From: Portulaca oleracea
Lineage: Eukaryota; Streptophyta; Magnoliopsida; Caryophyllales; Portulacaceae
Assembly (NCBI GenBank): GCA_029582165.1
Contig: CM055892.1
Coordinates: forward strand, 9,765,254 to 9,829,253
DNA: 64,000 bases
Direction: 5' to 3'
Shown: piece after piece, positions 31,004 to 42,265 of the stretch
Position numbering within the stretch: the stretch's first letter is position 1
Layout of the letters: each line of letters opens with the position of its first letter
Notes under the pieces: model-generated
Database searches by the model: none
Told to the model about the DNA's origin: nothing
What the model saw: only the letters and a program-made list of their open reading frames with translations
Position numbers and translations under genes: made by a program

Positions 31004-32179
31004 TGTAGACCTCGAAAAATTGATGACCTTTTTCGCGGCGCTACTTAAAAGTATGATTGGGAGCCGACTAGGATTGCTTAACCTTAAATAAGGTTGAACT
31101 TTTAAGAATATTTTCATTAACAGATTAAATCGATTTATGCGCCGTGAGCCCGAGATTCACCTTTTAAGAAAGAAGAAAGGGAAAAAGACAAAAAGGAAGG
31201 GGAAAACACAAGGAACCCGTCTGGGTTCACTGCAAAAAGGAAGGGGAAAACACAAGGAACCCGTCTGGGTTCACAAGGAACCCGTCTGGGTTCACAGCTG
31301 GAACCAAGACGGGTTCGTAACTGCAGATCCCACGAGAAAGGAAAAAAACAAAAGAAAAAAAGAAAAGAAGGTGAAAACCCGTCTGGGTTCATGAATTGAA
31401 CCAAGCCGAGTTGCTCCTTGCGCTAAACACAAATTAGGTCATAGAAACCATAAAAAAGGCAAATACCAAAGTACGAAAATAGAGTCGCCAGTTGAATTTT
31501 AGGAGAAAAACAACAAACCATTTTGATAAACAACTCCGGCCTACGAACCCAAAGACGGATTGGAGTTACGAATTTGACAATTAAAATTGTCAAATTCGCC
31601 TATTCAAACGAATAGACTCTACTAGAATTAAATCAAAGCAGAAAAAGTTAAAGGGAGGAATTAGATATAAATTTCACAAATTCATCATTAAAATCCTGCA
31701 AAACATTGAAAATATAAAAGAAACATGAATTCGATAGATTATGCTACATGGTTTACATCAACTATGCTAATCTTTAGTGAAGCAGCATGCAAAGGGAGAG
31801 AAGAGGTGGAGAGAATATGCTAGTGTCAATACTCTAGCATACTCGGGTCTGTCTATGGAAGGGAAAAAAGGGTTTAATTTATAGTGGAATAGGGGGGAGC
31901 AAGGGGTGCGTTTAGGGTTTAGGTTTAGCCGCGACGATAAAACTCAACCGAGTTTAGCTTTGGGCCGAGCTATATTTGGCCCAGCAACCCAGACGGGTTC
32001 TTGCCGAGCTGAGCTATGCTCTGGCCCAACGAACCCAGACGGGTTTGTCCCGTAATATTGGGCCATTATGCTCGTTTTCGGGCTAGAAAAGAAATGGGTT
32101 TGCATGCTACCAAACTACTCGGCTAACTTATTTTTACAAATAACTAAAACTAATACCGGTACAAAATTCGGTGTCTACA
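31004..32179 (+). repeat. 3' LTR, 1176 bp
   Basis: TGTAGACC...GGTGTCTACA, a 7-bp terminal inverted repeat. It has an extra expansion at 31200-31290, where a block with AACCCGTCTGGGTTCAC is repeated three times; the 5' LTR has one. Confidence 0.85.
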
Positions 32180-32209
32180 GGTTATTGCTATACAATTGGT
32201 GAAAGTATG

Positions 32210-32213
<4 letters not shown>

Positions 32214-32254
<41 letters not shown>
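32214..32254. repeat. (TA)n microsatellite
   Basis: About 20 TA units directly abutting the terminal repeat of the element at 32255. Confidence 0.95.
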
Positions 32255-32262
<8 letters not shown>

Positions 32263-32420
32263 CTAATAATCCCTACTATCAATTTGGATTCTAGTGGTCC
32301 AAAAATAAATAAAATTGTATTCTGGTGGGACATCACCGAGTCAAGTGGTGGTGACTCGGTGGTTTGCTGACGTGTACCGGTGAGAGTGTGTTTAACCAAG
32401 AAATTATTATTTTAGTTATA

Positions 32421-33913
32421 TGATAGGCCGCAAGTGCACGGGTGCTCGTGTAGCAAGTATCAAGGTCGATCCCACAGGGACTTTGCTAACTACGCACCAA
32501 ACTAGCCTCCTAGGTGATTGCTAAATCGGTCGGGTTTTAGATTGAGAATAACTAATTCTAGTTCTAGTCACTAAAAAAGGTCAAATAAATCAAATATTCA
32601 CACAATTCACAAGATGAAATCAATATGAGAAAGACGTTCAGGGGATAAAACCTAAGTCACTTTATGAATTAAACAAGTGGATTGAACATGTTTGTCACTA
32701 ATTTGGTATATTTTAGGGTCGATAATCGCATAAATTCTTCCGTAGCGAGCTTTTGGCAATGAAACGGATTGCTTAGTAAAATTGATCTCTTGGACTCTTT
32801 ATTGTGTCAATTTTATCTAAGTTAAAGATCAAATTATCCAATGACCCCTAATCACAAAGTCTTCTATCTCTAGTTCACTTCATAAACCAGTTTAATCCTA
32901 AGGGCTCCGATTATCGAATTTCTCCGTTCGGTACTTCATTCAACAATCTAAATCCATGCTAATGGTGATCAAGCAAAAGCAATGACATACAAAATCAAAG
33001 GATAAATAAAATGCATTCAAACAAGATAAACAAACTTGTTCAATCCAACAATACTCAATCCATAAGAGAAACTTGAAAGGGATTATCCCCAAATGAAAAG
33101 AAACTCACTACTCATGTTCAAAACACAAAACATATCAAAATCTATTCTAGAAAGCATGAAATCTAAAAGAAAAAGAAGTAAACCGAGATGGAAATCGTTC
33201 CTCGCTTGAATGGTAGTCGGTGGGGACTTTTGCTCCTCCACTTCAATGCATTTCTTGAGAATCGATCTTCAAACTCCAATAAACTCTCAATCTTCAACTA
33301 TGGATGAATGTGGATGGATTTGTGGAGGAAGGGATGGATGATGGTAGAGATGGAGATGGATGGTGAATGGGAGTGAATGAATGAAGGTGGATGGTGGAAT
33401 GATGATTCCCCTTCTACTCGGTCGAAAATCAGCATAATATAGGCAAATATCAACTCAAAACCGCCGAAAATGAAAAGACAGGAGAGACACGGACCGTGCC
33501 AGGGTAGGCACGGACCGTGCCCCATGTGACACGGACCGTGCTCCCTGTGACACGGACCGTGTCAGCTTTCTTCTTGAATTTTCTCACTCTCTGGCCATAG
33601 ACACGACCCATGCTCTTCCTGGGGGCACCCGTGTCACTGCTTTCTCGAGCCTAGGAGTACTTTGGGCCATTGTTTGGGCCTTGGGCGATCCAACACCTCA
33701 CTTCTTAGTCCTTTAAGCTCATAACTTGGATCTACACTTGCTTTTTGGGCTCGGTTTACATCGATTCTTTACAAATTCCCTACAAAACTCACCAAACTCC
33801 AAACCAAGTGTAATATGGGAAATTCGGGTATAAGAAATACATAACCAAATCAAATATTCCCCAAATTCACATCAAAATGACCAAGTATTCATATATACAA
33901 GAGGCACTTATCA
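32421..33913 (-). repeat. Solo LTR of an Athila/Tat-like element
   Basis: TGATAGG...CTTATCA is flanked by a perfect 5-bp duplication TTATA (32416-32420 and 33914-33918). Its left end, read on the minus strand, is GTGCACTTGCGGCCTATCA, close to the end of the LTR at 46384-47759. It contains the palindrome cluster at 33485-33570. Confidence 0.85.
33485..33570. repeat. Cluster of CACGGACCGTG palindromes in the solo LTR
   Basis: Four copies of (A)CACGGACCGTG, an 11-bp inverted repeat, at about 20-25 bp spacing, followed by a related GACACGACCCATG. A similar design occurs at 58045-58225. Confidence 0.85.
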
Positions 33914-33975
33914 TTATACTCTGGTGGTCCCATTTAAATTGCTATTGTATTCTAATAGTCCTATTGATATACTTA

Positions 33976-34947
33976 GAGTGTGTTTGGTAGGGGAGAAAAT
34001 ATTTTTTTGGAAAATGTTTTCCCAATTTTCTAGTGTTTGGTACAAAAAAAGTTTAGAAAATCATTTCCAAAGAAAATCATTTTCCTTTAAAGGGAGGAAA
34101 TTGACTTCCTTTAATCAACCTAGAAAAATCATTTTCCACCATTGATTGTTGGATCGATTTTTACTACTACCCTAACTGAAATTTGAGGCCGAAATTTAAC
34201 ATTAACGGTTTTGCTCGAAATTTTGTAACACGATATAATTGATTAAAAAAACCTCAAATATAAATTTTTAGCTCAAAATATTTTTATTTGATAACATTTA
34301 TCTTGATATACATCAAATCAGAAGTTTTTGCCCTAAAACTGACTGAAACTTTTAAAACTTCAAACTGAACCGTTTGAATCGAAACTTTATGATTTGATAG
34401 TATGAACTAAGAAAAGCTCAAATATAATTGAGCTCCAAATATTTTCATTTGTAACATATATCGCCACTTTTATCGACATTTTTTTTTGCGGTTAAATATG
34501 ACTGAAATTTAAGAGCAAAATTCAATTTTCTCAGTTTGTCACGAAGCTTTACAATACGATAGAAATGATTAAAAAAAGCTCAAATATGAATTTTGAGTTC
34601 CAATTATTTTCATTTATAACATATATCGCCACTTTTGTCGACATTTTTTTGCGGTTAAATATGGCTGAAACTTAAAAGCAAAATTCAATTTTATCGGTTT
34701 GTCACGAAACTTTATAATACGATAAAAATGTTTAAGAAAAGCTCAAACATGAATTTTGAGCTCCAAATATTTTCATTTGTAACATATATCGCTACTTATA
34801 TCGACATAAATGATCATTTTCCGAAAAATAATTTATCTCCTATCAAACAAGGGAAAATTTGGTATGGAAAACCATTTTCCTTGAAAAACCATTTCTTATG
34901 GAAAACCATTTCCTCAGAAATCGTTTTCCTCTCAACCAAACACACCC
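33976..34947. mobile_element. Harbinger-type non-autonomous element, 972 bp
   Basis: Ends GAGTGTGTTTGGT and GGGTGTGTTTGGT (minus) are flanked by TTA at 33973-33975 and 34948-34950. The subterminal GGAAAATG-TTTTCC words are inverted. The interior is a tandem array and there is no transposase. Confidence 0.8.
34190..34800. repeat. Tandem array with 160-165 bp unit, about four copies
   Basis: The marker TAACATATATCGCCACTTTT occurs at 34452, 34617 and 34780 (last diverged), with a diverged copy at 34292. Each unit also has GCTCAAATATGAATTTTGAG and GGTTAAATATG-CTGAAA. Confidence 0.85.
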
Positions 34948-35179
34948 TTATTGTATTTTGATGGTCCCATTTCATAGCTGATTATGTTCTGGTGGTCCGA
35001 ATTCTTGGTCAAACACACTCTCATTGGTACACGTCAGCAAACCACCGAGTCACCACCCTCCAACTCAGCGACATCCCACTATAATACAATTTTATTTTCT
35101 TTTGGACCACCAGAATACAAATTGATAGTAGGGATTATTATTGTCCAATTTGTAAAAGTTGGGATTATTATAAGCCAAT

Positions 35180-35189
<10 letters not shown>

Positions 35190-35210
<21 letters not shown>

Positions 35211-35211
35211 G
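35190..35211. repeat. (TA)n microsatellite
   Basis: Lies between the foldback element and the LINE fragment. Confidence 0.9.
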
Positions 35212-35220
35212 TAAGAAAAA

Positions 35221-35661
35221 GCAAGGAGCTATTTGATTTCATAACCCACCTGGGGATCAATTACAAACCCACAGAATAGCCTCTCTACCAACATCAAAGC
35301 TATTCATTCAACAAAACAAAGGCCTATTAACATACAACACCAATTTCTCAAAAACCCAATTCTGAATATAACTTGCCTTTTCCTTCCTCAACAATTGCAA
35401 AATAAGAGACGATCTGATCTTCTGCACACACACCTGAGTAGATGGCAATTGATTTCTATGTTTCTTCAAATTTCTAGCTTCCCAAATTATATACACAATT
35501 GTAGATATATATATCGTTAAACATGGTATTTTTATAATAATTAAACTAATAAACGCAACGTATGATTCTTGTAATTTATAAGCGAATAAAATTACTGAAA
35601 GATTAGTAGAACTAAAAAAAAAATAGAAATTGATGTACGAAAGACTTACAATTACATTCAA
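35221..35661 (-). pseudogene. LINE ORF2 C-terminal fragment
   Basis: The minus frame ends ...IVYIIWEARNLKKHRNQLPSTQVCVQKIRSSLILQLLRKEKASYIQNWVF before a stop at 35308. The (Y/I)IWEARN block followed by a KIR.SL..(R/Q)L stretch is typical of the end of plant L1-type ORF2 proteins, after the zinc-binding domain. The upstream RT is absent, so this is a truncated copy. It ends in TA-rich DNA without a clear poly(A). Confidence 0.55.
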
Positions 35662-36879
35662 TTGGACAATAGAAACTCAAAAACTCTTAAGAGCCTTATA
35701 ACAAAAAATAATTGGAGAATCGCAAATTCTAGCATAAGACTGTCTCACGATAAATTATCGTGAGACGTCCTATGTGACAAATTTTGTCAAAATGAAAACA
35801 CAAGAGCATGTTGGAGAGTGAAATCAATCTCCTTAATTAAATTAATTAAATTTAAAAAATAAATAGCATAGATGAGGTAATTATTTTTTTATCCGCAAAT
35901 AGCGCACACGTTTTAAATGGAACAATTTCCTAAATACCTTTTACAAATTATATAATTCTAGGTGACTAATAAACCAATCAACGGTGACTATATTATGTTA
36001 TCTCAAATTTGGAAACAAATAACAACATATCTATCAAGCGAATTAAAATATAGGTGACTAATATTTAATTTTTGGGGCGACAAATAATATGGTATCTCGA
36101 TTCTTAGCATAAATAGGTGACTAATATTCGATGTTAGAGTGACTAATATTACATTATTGGACGCAAATATATGACTCAATGGTCACATATATATTTATTA
36201 TAGTGGTGGTCACGTTATTATCAGAATATGCGCGACTATTATACGACTCAATAGTGACTAATCTTCATGTTCTCTGACACACATAAATGCTGCTATTGTA
36301 CTAGTCATATTTATATAACTAAAAAAGTCGCATTTAAATCAGAGACATTTTTAAATTTTTAATAATTGTAGGATCTTTATATAATATAAGAGATTGTAGT
36401 AGTCATAGTCATATAATTAATAAAGTCACATGTAAATTAAAAATATTAGTTAGATTTTTTATAGGTAATAAGTACGTTTATTTTAGTATGTTAGATTTCA
36501 ATATTACTGTTTACTTTCGTATGTTAGTACAATCTTGGCCATAGTATATGTCTATAATATCACACAATATTAATCTACCATTACGACGACTATTTATAAT
36601 AGTTGTGATGATTAGAAGGTTTTTACAATTCTATTGGTGTTTTTTTTGAATACCGTACCGATGGTACGGCTAATATTTTAACCATGTAAATGACTATTTC
36701 AATGTACGTTTATATTGCACACATTTTCACTTCATACAAAACAATATATATCCATGAAGGTACATAAAAGCCTTTATTTCCAAATAATAATTAGTAACAA
36801 GGGTATTTAAATGTAGTCATATAAGAGTACATAATTAGTCATATTTGGCATCATATATACGAATATATAATAATTATTA

Positions 36880-36953
36880 ATAAAGGTACGTAAAAGTAGT
36901 TATACAAGAATACATCATTAGTCATATTTTAACGTCGTTTGTGTTTATTAGTC

Positions 36954-36984
<31 letters not shown>

Positions 36985-38290
36985 AACGCCCTATATTTTC
37001 GAATATAATCTTCAAATAATCCGGATCATTTTTCCAACTTCCTAAATTTAAACGTATATTTTTTTTAAATCTTCAAATAATCCCACTTTTTGGCAAATAT
37101 AATTTTTTCCCTAAATCCTCAACTTCAAACGTGTTACATTCAAATATAATTTTTTTTCCTAATCCCACTTTGGCAAATATAATCCCCTTTGGCAAATATA
37201 ATTTTTTCCTAATCCGTAATTTGACAAATAATCTTAAATCTTCAAGCATATTTTTTTCCCTTAATTCTTCAAATCCAAACATGATATATTTTCCAACATG
37301 ATATATTTTATTGTCTAACGTATGTTCATTTGTTTCCATGTACGTTCATGTTTTCATAATCTAAATTTGGCAAATAATCATAATCTTCCTATTATCACAA
37401 ACAAATCTGTATGAATAATTAAATTTTCCAAAAACAAATAATTTCAACCTTTTAAAGTATTTACGCGTGACTAATTTTCTATCTTGCAATGACTAATATT
37501 GTGTCATTGGTTCGCCGAGATAATCTAAGTTCAACTAATATACTAATATAGTCATACACATTATTATAAACAGTCAGATTAAGCATCTTTTTCAAACTCC
37601 CCAAATTTAAACGTATTATTTTTCCGAAATCGTCAAATAATCCAATTTTGGCGCATAAAAGTAGTCATACAAGAATACATAATTAGTCATATTTGACATC
37701 GTTTGTGTTTATTAATCATATATATATTTATACATCATATATTTTTGGATATAATATTCAAATAATCCGAATCATTTCCAACCTTCCCAAATTTGAACGC
37801 ATATTTTTTTGTTAAATCTTCAAATAATCCGAATTTGGCAAATATTTTTTTCCTACACCTTCAAATTTAAACGTCTTATATTTTTCTCCATGGATGCTCA
37901 TACTTTTTTCCTATTTTTGTTCATATTTTCCTAATCTGAATTTGGATAATAATCCTAAATCTTCAAGTATAATTTTTTTTCCTTAAATCATCAAATTCAA
38001 ACGTGTCTTTTTCCCTAACGTACGTTCATTTTTTTCCATGTACGTTCATAATTTCCTAATCCGAATTTAGCAAGCAATCATAACCTTCCAATTATCACAA
38101 AAAAACGTTTATAAATAATTAAATTTTCCAAAAATAGATAATTTCAACCTTTTAAAATACTTACGCATGACTAATTTTCTATCATGCAATGACTAATATT
38201 GTGTACTTGGTGTGCCGAGATATTTAAGTTCAACTAATATACTAATATAGTCATACACACTATTATAAATAGTCACATGTAAGCCATCAA
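36880..38290. repeat. Direct duplication, about 700-bp unit, diverged
   Basis: Copy 1 (about 36880-37590) and copy 2 (about 37655-38290) share AATACAT-ATTAGTCATATTT at their starts. They also share TTCAAATAATCC, AAATTTTCCAAAAA and the run CTATCTTGCAATGACTAATATTGTG or its variant. Confidence 0.75.
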
Positions 38291-39950
38291 GAATGATATT
38301 CCAACAAATATTGTATAGTATTAACGAAAACATTCACATGATAATTATACACCAATAATAACATTGTTGTATAAAAATGCAAAAGTCCTCATCCACTAAC
38401 CCTAAATAGTAAAACCACCAAAGTTAAATAGTCATATAAAAATATCATAGATTTAACACGTACATTAATATATTAAATTGAATTTTTTTTGGGTGTTTTG
38501 GTTCCAATTTCCTCAACATATGTGGAGCCATTCACATCACCATTTATTCGTGTCGCATTGGGTTTTTTCCTCCTCTGAAAGTGGCTCTTGATTCTTTGTG
38601 ATCTTCCTTTTGCCATTCTCGCCGCCAATCTGACCCTCATCTGACGTCTCATTGTGTGGTTTCATCATTGTTGTTATTACATTATTCAAACATATCAAAA
38701 ATATTATTTGTCACTTTTACATCATTTATTAATCCATTACTAACCAATAAAACATATATTATTTGTCACATTTTCAATGTATATTAGTCACCTATAATAC
38801 AATCAAAATAGTGGACGCAAAAAAAAGAAATACCAAAAAATTGAGGTAACATATTATTAGTGCCCCATAGATTGAATACTAGTCAAGCATATATTATTAT
38901 CCACCCATATATTGATTACTAGTCACATATATTATAATGTAAGTTGAATTTTTGAACGAGATATCAAAACAAGTACTGTAATAGTCATATCAACAGAACC
39001 AATATGTCACTCTTTTAATTTAACGAGATAAAAATTTCAAAATGACCATACTTACTGACGACAATAGTCTCCTTATCAAGGCTAAATAGTCACATATGTA
39101 TTTTGTAAAATTGTTATCATAACAATACTAAATACTCGTTCATCACCGATAGTCACATGGGAAAAATAAAATAGTCATACCGCGATCAACTTCTATGTCA
39201 TTCTCGCCACCAATTTGAGTCACGCCTGACATCTCCTTGTGCGGATTCATATAACATTGGTCACTACATTATTCAAACATATCAAACATGTTATTAGTCA
39301 CTTCTACACTATTTATTAATATGATATCAAACATATAACATTGATCACTTTTTCAAAATATATTAGTCACCTATAATCCAATTAAATTATTTTAGTCACC
39401 AATAAATCAATAAATCATATAACATTGGTCAAAGTTTCAAAATATATTAGTCACCTATTATTCAATTAAATTAATAGACGTAAAAGCACGAGATATCAAA
39501 CCATCAAGATAAAATATTATCAGTCACCCATAGATTGGATACTAGTCAAGTATATCAATCTCAATACATTCATTGACACATAAGAATCAAGGATTGCTTT
39601 CAACCATACAAAGATTACTTTCACCAAATCGAGTTATTCAACCGCACAATCATATGTATCAATCTCGACAAACATTACATTCCCCGAACCGAGTATTCAA
39701 GGATTGCTTAAAAATGATTACATCACGCTATATCAAACGATTACAAATCACAAGTGAAAATTTCAAAAAATCAGAATAGTAGTCAACGAAGTATATTCAA
39801 AAATCTTGCACCTTCAAACATTTCTCCATTGTTCGAATTTAAATTCGAACAATGGTCAGTGGTTACTAATTCAAATATTCACACTTTCAACATTGACATA
39901 TAAATATATAATCCCGACGTCCACAATCGAATATACGTAGCAAGATTTAC
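38291..39950. other. Element interior, AT-rich, AGTCAC-rich, no gene
   Basis: A less AT-rich island at 38500-38660 on the minus strand reads SQRR-like basic peptides in short frames, possibly a decayed transposase exon. The rest repeats ATTAGTCACCTATAAT-type words. Confidence 0.4.
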
Positions 39951-39956
39951 TTACCC

Positions 39957-40090
39957 GAGACGACGATGTTATTCGAGGACGGTTGACGATCTTCGTGCGG
40001 AGACGGTGTCTAATTTGCTCATATCGTTAGAGTTTCACAATAGGAGGAGGGAGAGAGATTAGAGACTATATATATGGAGAGTCGTCACAC
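39957..40090 (-). promoter_or_regulatory. Promoter and first exon-like start of the hairpin-ended element
   Basis: On the minus strand a TATATATAG box (about 40065-40075) precedes a CT-rich leader. An ATG near 40023 follows (MSKLDTVSARRSSTVLE then a stop), and then a strong donor CTCGG/GTAAGTAAATC at about 39957. It looks like the 5' end of the element's former transposase gene. Confidence 0.4.
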
Positions 40091-40172
40091 ACACGAATTA
40101 AGAGAGTGACCGCTTTTTTTTCTCTCTTTGACGTGGCACTCCGTCTCACGTTATTTTAACGTGAGACGGTCC

Positions 40173-40778
40173 TATATAAGATATATTGTTGGAGAATTTA
40201 CCTATGCCTAATTAAATCCCAAACTCAACTAGTACAACAACTTCAAATTGATTACAACAATAATGATTCCCTACCATTTCATATCTGAAAAGTTATGTGA
40301 TGTTTGACTCTAATTACCAAATGCGACACTGCCTAGTTTTAGAATGTAAAAACATACATTTGAGAAAATAGAATAATTAAAAAAACTTGTTGGAAATGTA
40401 ACATAGCAATCGATTCTAAAGCAAAAATAATAATGTACAACAGCAATAATGGCAACAATGACCCCTACAATGTCAAAGGCGAAAGATTTTGATTGATATT
40501 ACGCATTTATCAACCTAATTAGAAGTCATGTACTGGTCATTCACGAATGAAATTAGCAACAATAAAAAAATTTATATTGAAATACAATTATATATACAAA
40601 TATTTTAGTCAAAAGGAGTCAAATTGAAATAAAAAGGTGGTGCTTAGTATTGGACTTTAGGGGGTGTCCCCGATTTTCAGGGGTGTTTGAACAAATTCGA
40701 TAATTGTTCCAATCCAATTTTACAAGGTATCCTGATTTTAAGGAATAATTTTTCATGCATTGTTAATTATAAATAAAA
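40173..40778. other. Noncoding DNA, nothing recognised
   Basis: AT-rich DNA between the hairpin-ended element and the LINE tail. There is no frame above 60 codons and no obvious repeat. Confidence 0.5.
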
Positions 40779-41900
40779 TTTTTTTTTTTGATAATTAGCG
40801 GTCAAAAGACATCGACCCTTTTAATTAAATAACGCCGCAAAGACGAATGACCACCAGGAGAATTACAACGACAAAATGAAAGCCATCTTACAAGAAGATT
40901 GACATGAGAAAAGCCGATAATAAGAATCTAACACAGAGAGTCCCAACACCACCAAAAATATTAGTGACAATCTACTGAAAAATGATAGATATTTGATGAA
41001 AGTCCATTGCAAGATGCTCCACCGAATAAGAAAGCTTTTCCTTCCAAACAGCTACCCAATATAGATTTTCATTTGACAGTTCGCATCACCATCAGTTTGT
41101 TTATAACACCCAACAACTGCAGGCAGGAGATGAAGTTGGAACCATGAACCACTAGACAGTTGCTACACTTTCATGACTGAAAATTTGAGTTTTGCCAGAC
41201 TGAGAACTTTGACTTCATAAGCCTAACAACTTGGCACTAACCAACCACAAAATAACCCGCCACCACAGATGCAAAATGATGACCAGCAGCAACAAACACA
41301 AAATACACCAGAAATGCAATTAATGATGCGTAGCACTGAGATAGAGCCAGTAGTAGCAGCAACAAAACCATTACACAACACAGAGGGTATCAACCAAAGA
41401 TGCACAGCCCAGGAAGAAGACAAACTGCAACAAAAATAGATAACAACAGTTTTGCAAAACCAGCGGCAGCAGCAGAACCATAACACCACCCATCTGATTT
41501 ACTACACCAGATACTTAGATGATCCTAAAAAGACAGTGCAATCAAGACACCTCTTTTAATGGCGATTTTAAGTAGAAGCCTTGAAGAGACTTTGATCTCA
41601 TAGAAGTCTGACTTACTGGTCCTGTCTTATCAGAATGGAATACTACCATCTGTAGAAGATGATATTAACCTATCTGAGATTCCTTTCCTTCTCGTACTTT
41701 CTTTGGTCTTCTTTTTCTTTCTTGTTGAAAGCTTTTCACTAAGATACTTCCTGGGATTAGAGTTTTTCTTTGCTCTGATAAAACCACTTTTCTCTCCAAA
41801 TTTGATAGTTTGGTCAACTATATATTCTCTGACTTTAATCACTGACTCACAGTCAGAGGAGATGGAGTTGAGATCATCACTTGCCTCATCAGTCAATTTA
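40779..41900 (-). mobile_element. LINE, truncated, minus strand
   Basis: The minus strand ends GGGTCGATGTCTTTTGACCGCTAATTATC followed by an A-run (T-run 40779-40789 on plus). This is a characteristic plant L1-type 3' UTR. Upstream lies a GCTGCTG/GGTTTTG-rich stretch usual for the region after ORF2. Further upstream, 41630-41896 is a lysine-rich frame of unknown origin, so most of ORF2 is deleted. The 5' limit near 41900 is approximate. Confidence 0.6.
41630..41896 (-). pseudogene. Short lysine-rich frame at the LINE 5' side
   Basis: 88 codons: an acidic start (MTDEASDDLNSISSDCESV) and then a strongly basic second half (KLSTRKKKKTKESTRRKG). No family was recognised. It could be a LINE ORF1/ORF2 junction relic or captured DNA. 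Confidence 0.3.
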
Positions 41901-42185
41901 CAAATAAAGTATAAGTTAGTTATGATGAAAATTTTGAATTAATGGTCCCACATATAATTTGAACTTGTTCAATTTAACTTTGGGTAGCTTCAAAAAAAAA
42001 AAACTTTGGGTTAGTTTCTTAATTAATGCCCATGTATAAATTGAATTTGTTGAAACATATAAATTGAATTTGTTGAAAGTGATCAATTGAATTTTCTGGA
42101 ATAAAAGAATTATCTGTATTTTAATTGGTTGAAATCCTTAAAATTAATCTCCTTTTATTATTTCATGGGGCCCACACTTTGCTAT

Positions 42186-42188
<3 letters not shown>
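41901..42188. other. AT-rich DNA, nothing recognised
   Basis: A short direct repeat, CATATAAATTGAATTTGTTGAA, falls here in two overlapping copies (about 42030-42080). No gene was seen. Confidence 0.4.
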
Positions 42189-42263
<75 letters not shown>

Positions 42264-42265
42264 AG
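42189..42265. repeat. Compound (CA)n(TA)n(GA)n microsatellite
   Basis: CA, TA and GA runs follow each other directly and abut the left end of the MULE. Confidence 0.95.

Larger units (their letters stand above)
18837..32044. repeat. Dispersed 14-bp palindrome AACCCGTCTGGGTT, about 40 copies
   Basis: Exact or one- to two-base variants lie near 18837, 18938, 19556, 19603, 21291, 21378, 22050, 22127, 22236-22510 (arrayed), 25964, 26040, 26114, 26222, 26311, 26365, 27153, 28434, 28510, 30408, 30433, 31213, 31258, 31277, 31376, 31986 and 32032. Both orientations occur. Arms AACCC/GGGTT flank GTCT. Copies lie in LTRs, 5' regions, introns and 3' regions, and none was seen in the exons read for the two genes. 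Confidence 0.85.
18657..32179 (+). mobile_element. 13.5-kb LTR retrotransposon carrying two PMD-type genes
   Basis: Long direct repeats, 18657-19748 and 31004-32179, end identically in GGTGTCTACA. The right copy starts TGTAGACC after GTGGAGTCGCCA. The left copy has lost its first 35 bp or so, joining AAGGTTGAACTTTT to TCGCGGCGC. GATAGCCCCCACTTTGATCG after the left LTR is the style seen in Tat/Ogre elements. No gag, protease, RT or integrase was found, so it is non-autonomous. The interior holds a GC-rich array, a PMD gene, a DUF7745-like gene and long noncoding DNA. No target duplication could be established. Confidence 0.75.
32255..35180. mobile_element. Long-TIR foldback-like element, split by two insertions
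   Basis: The left arm starts ATTGGATTCTAATAATCCC. The right arm, on the minus strand, starts AATTGGCTTATAATAATCCC. The arms share CCTACTATCAATTTG, GGTGGTGACTCGGTGG and TTTGCTGACGTGTACC. The original element, without the solo LTR and the Harbinger element, is about 450 bp and nearly all arm. Both ends abut TA repeats, so the target duplication cannot be read. It is probably Mutator-like. Confidence 0.7.
35738..40172. mobile_element. Large hairpin-ended element with degenerate interior
   Basis: The left end reads GACTGTCTCACGATAAATTATCGTGAGACG. The right end on the minus strand reads GACCGTCTCACGTTAAAATAACGTGAGACGG. Each end is itself a palindrome and the two are inverted copies. The interior repeats TAGTCAC/GTGACTA and TAGTCATA words many times on both strands and includes a 700-bp direct duplication. 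A promoter-like start lies near the right end. No transposase domain could be read. The superfamily is unknown (Mutator or CACTA possible) and no target duplication was found. Confidence 0.5.

Noticed and set aside
33298..33525. Minus-strand ORF with HPPSFIHSHSPS
   Set aside because: Low-complexity GGATGGATG-rich LTR DNA and the palindrome cluster; no domain.
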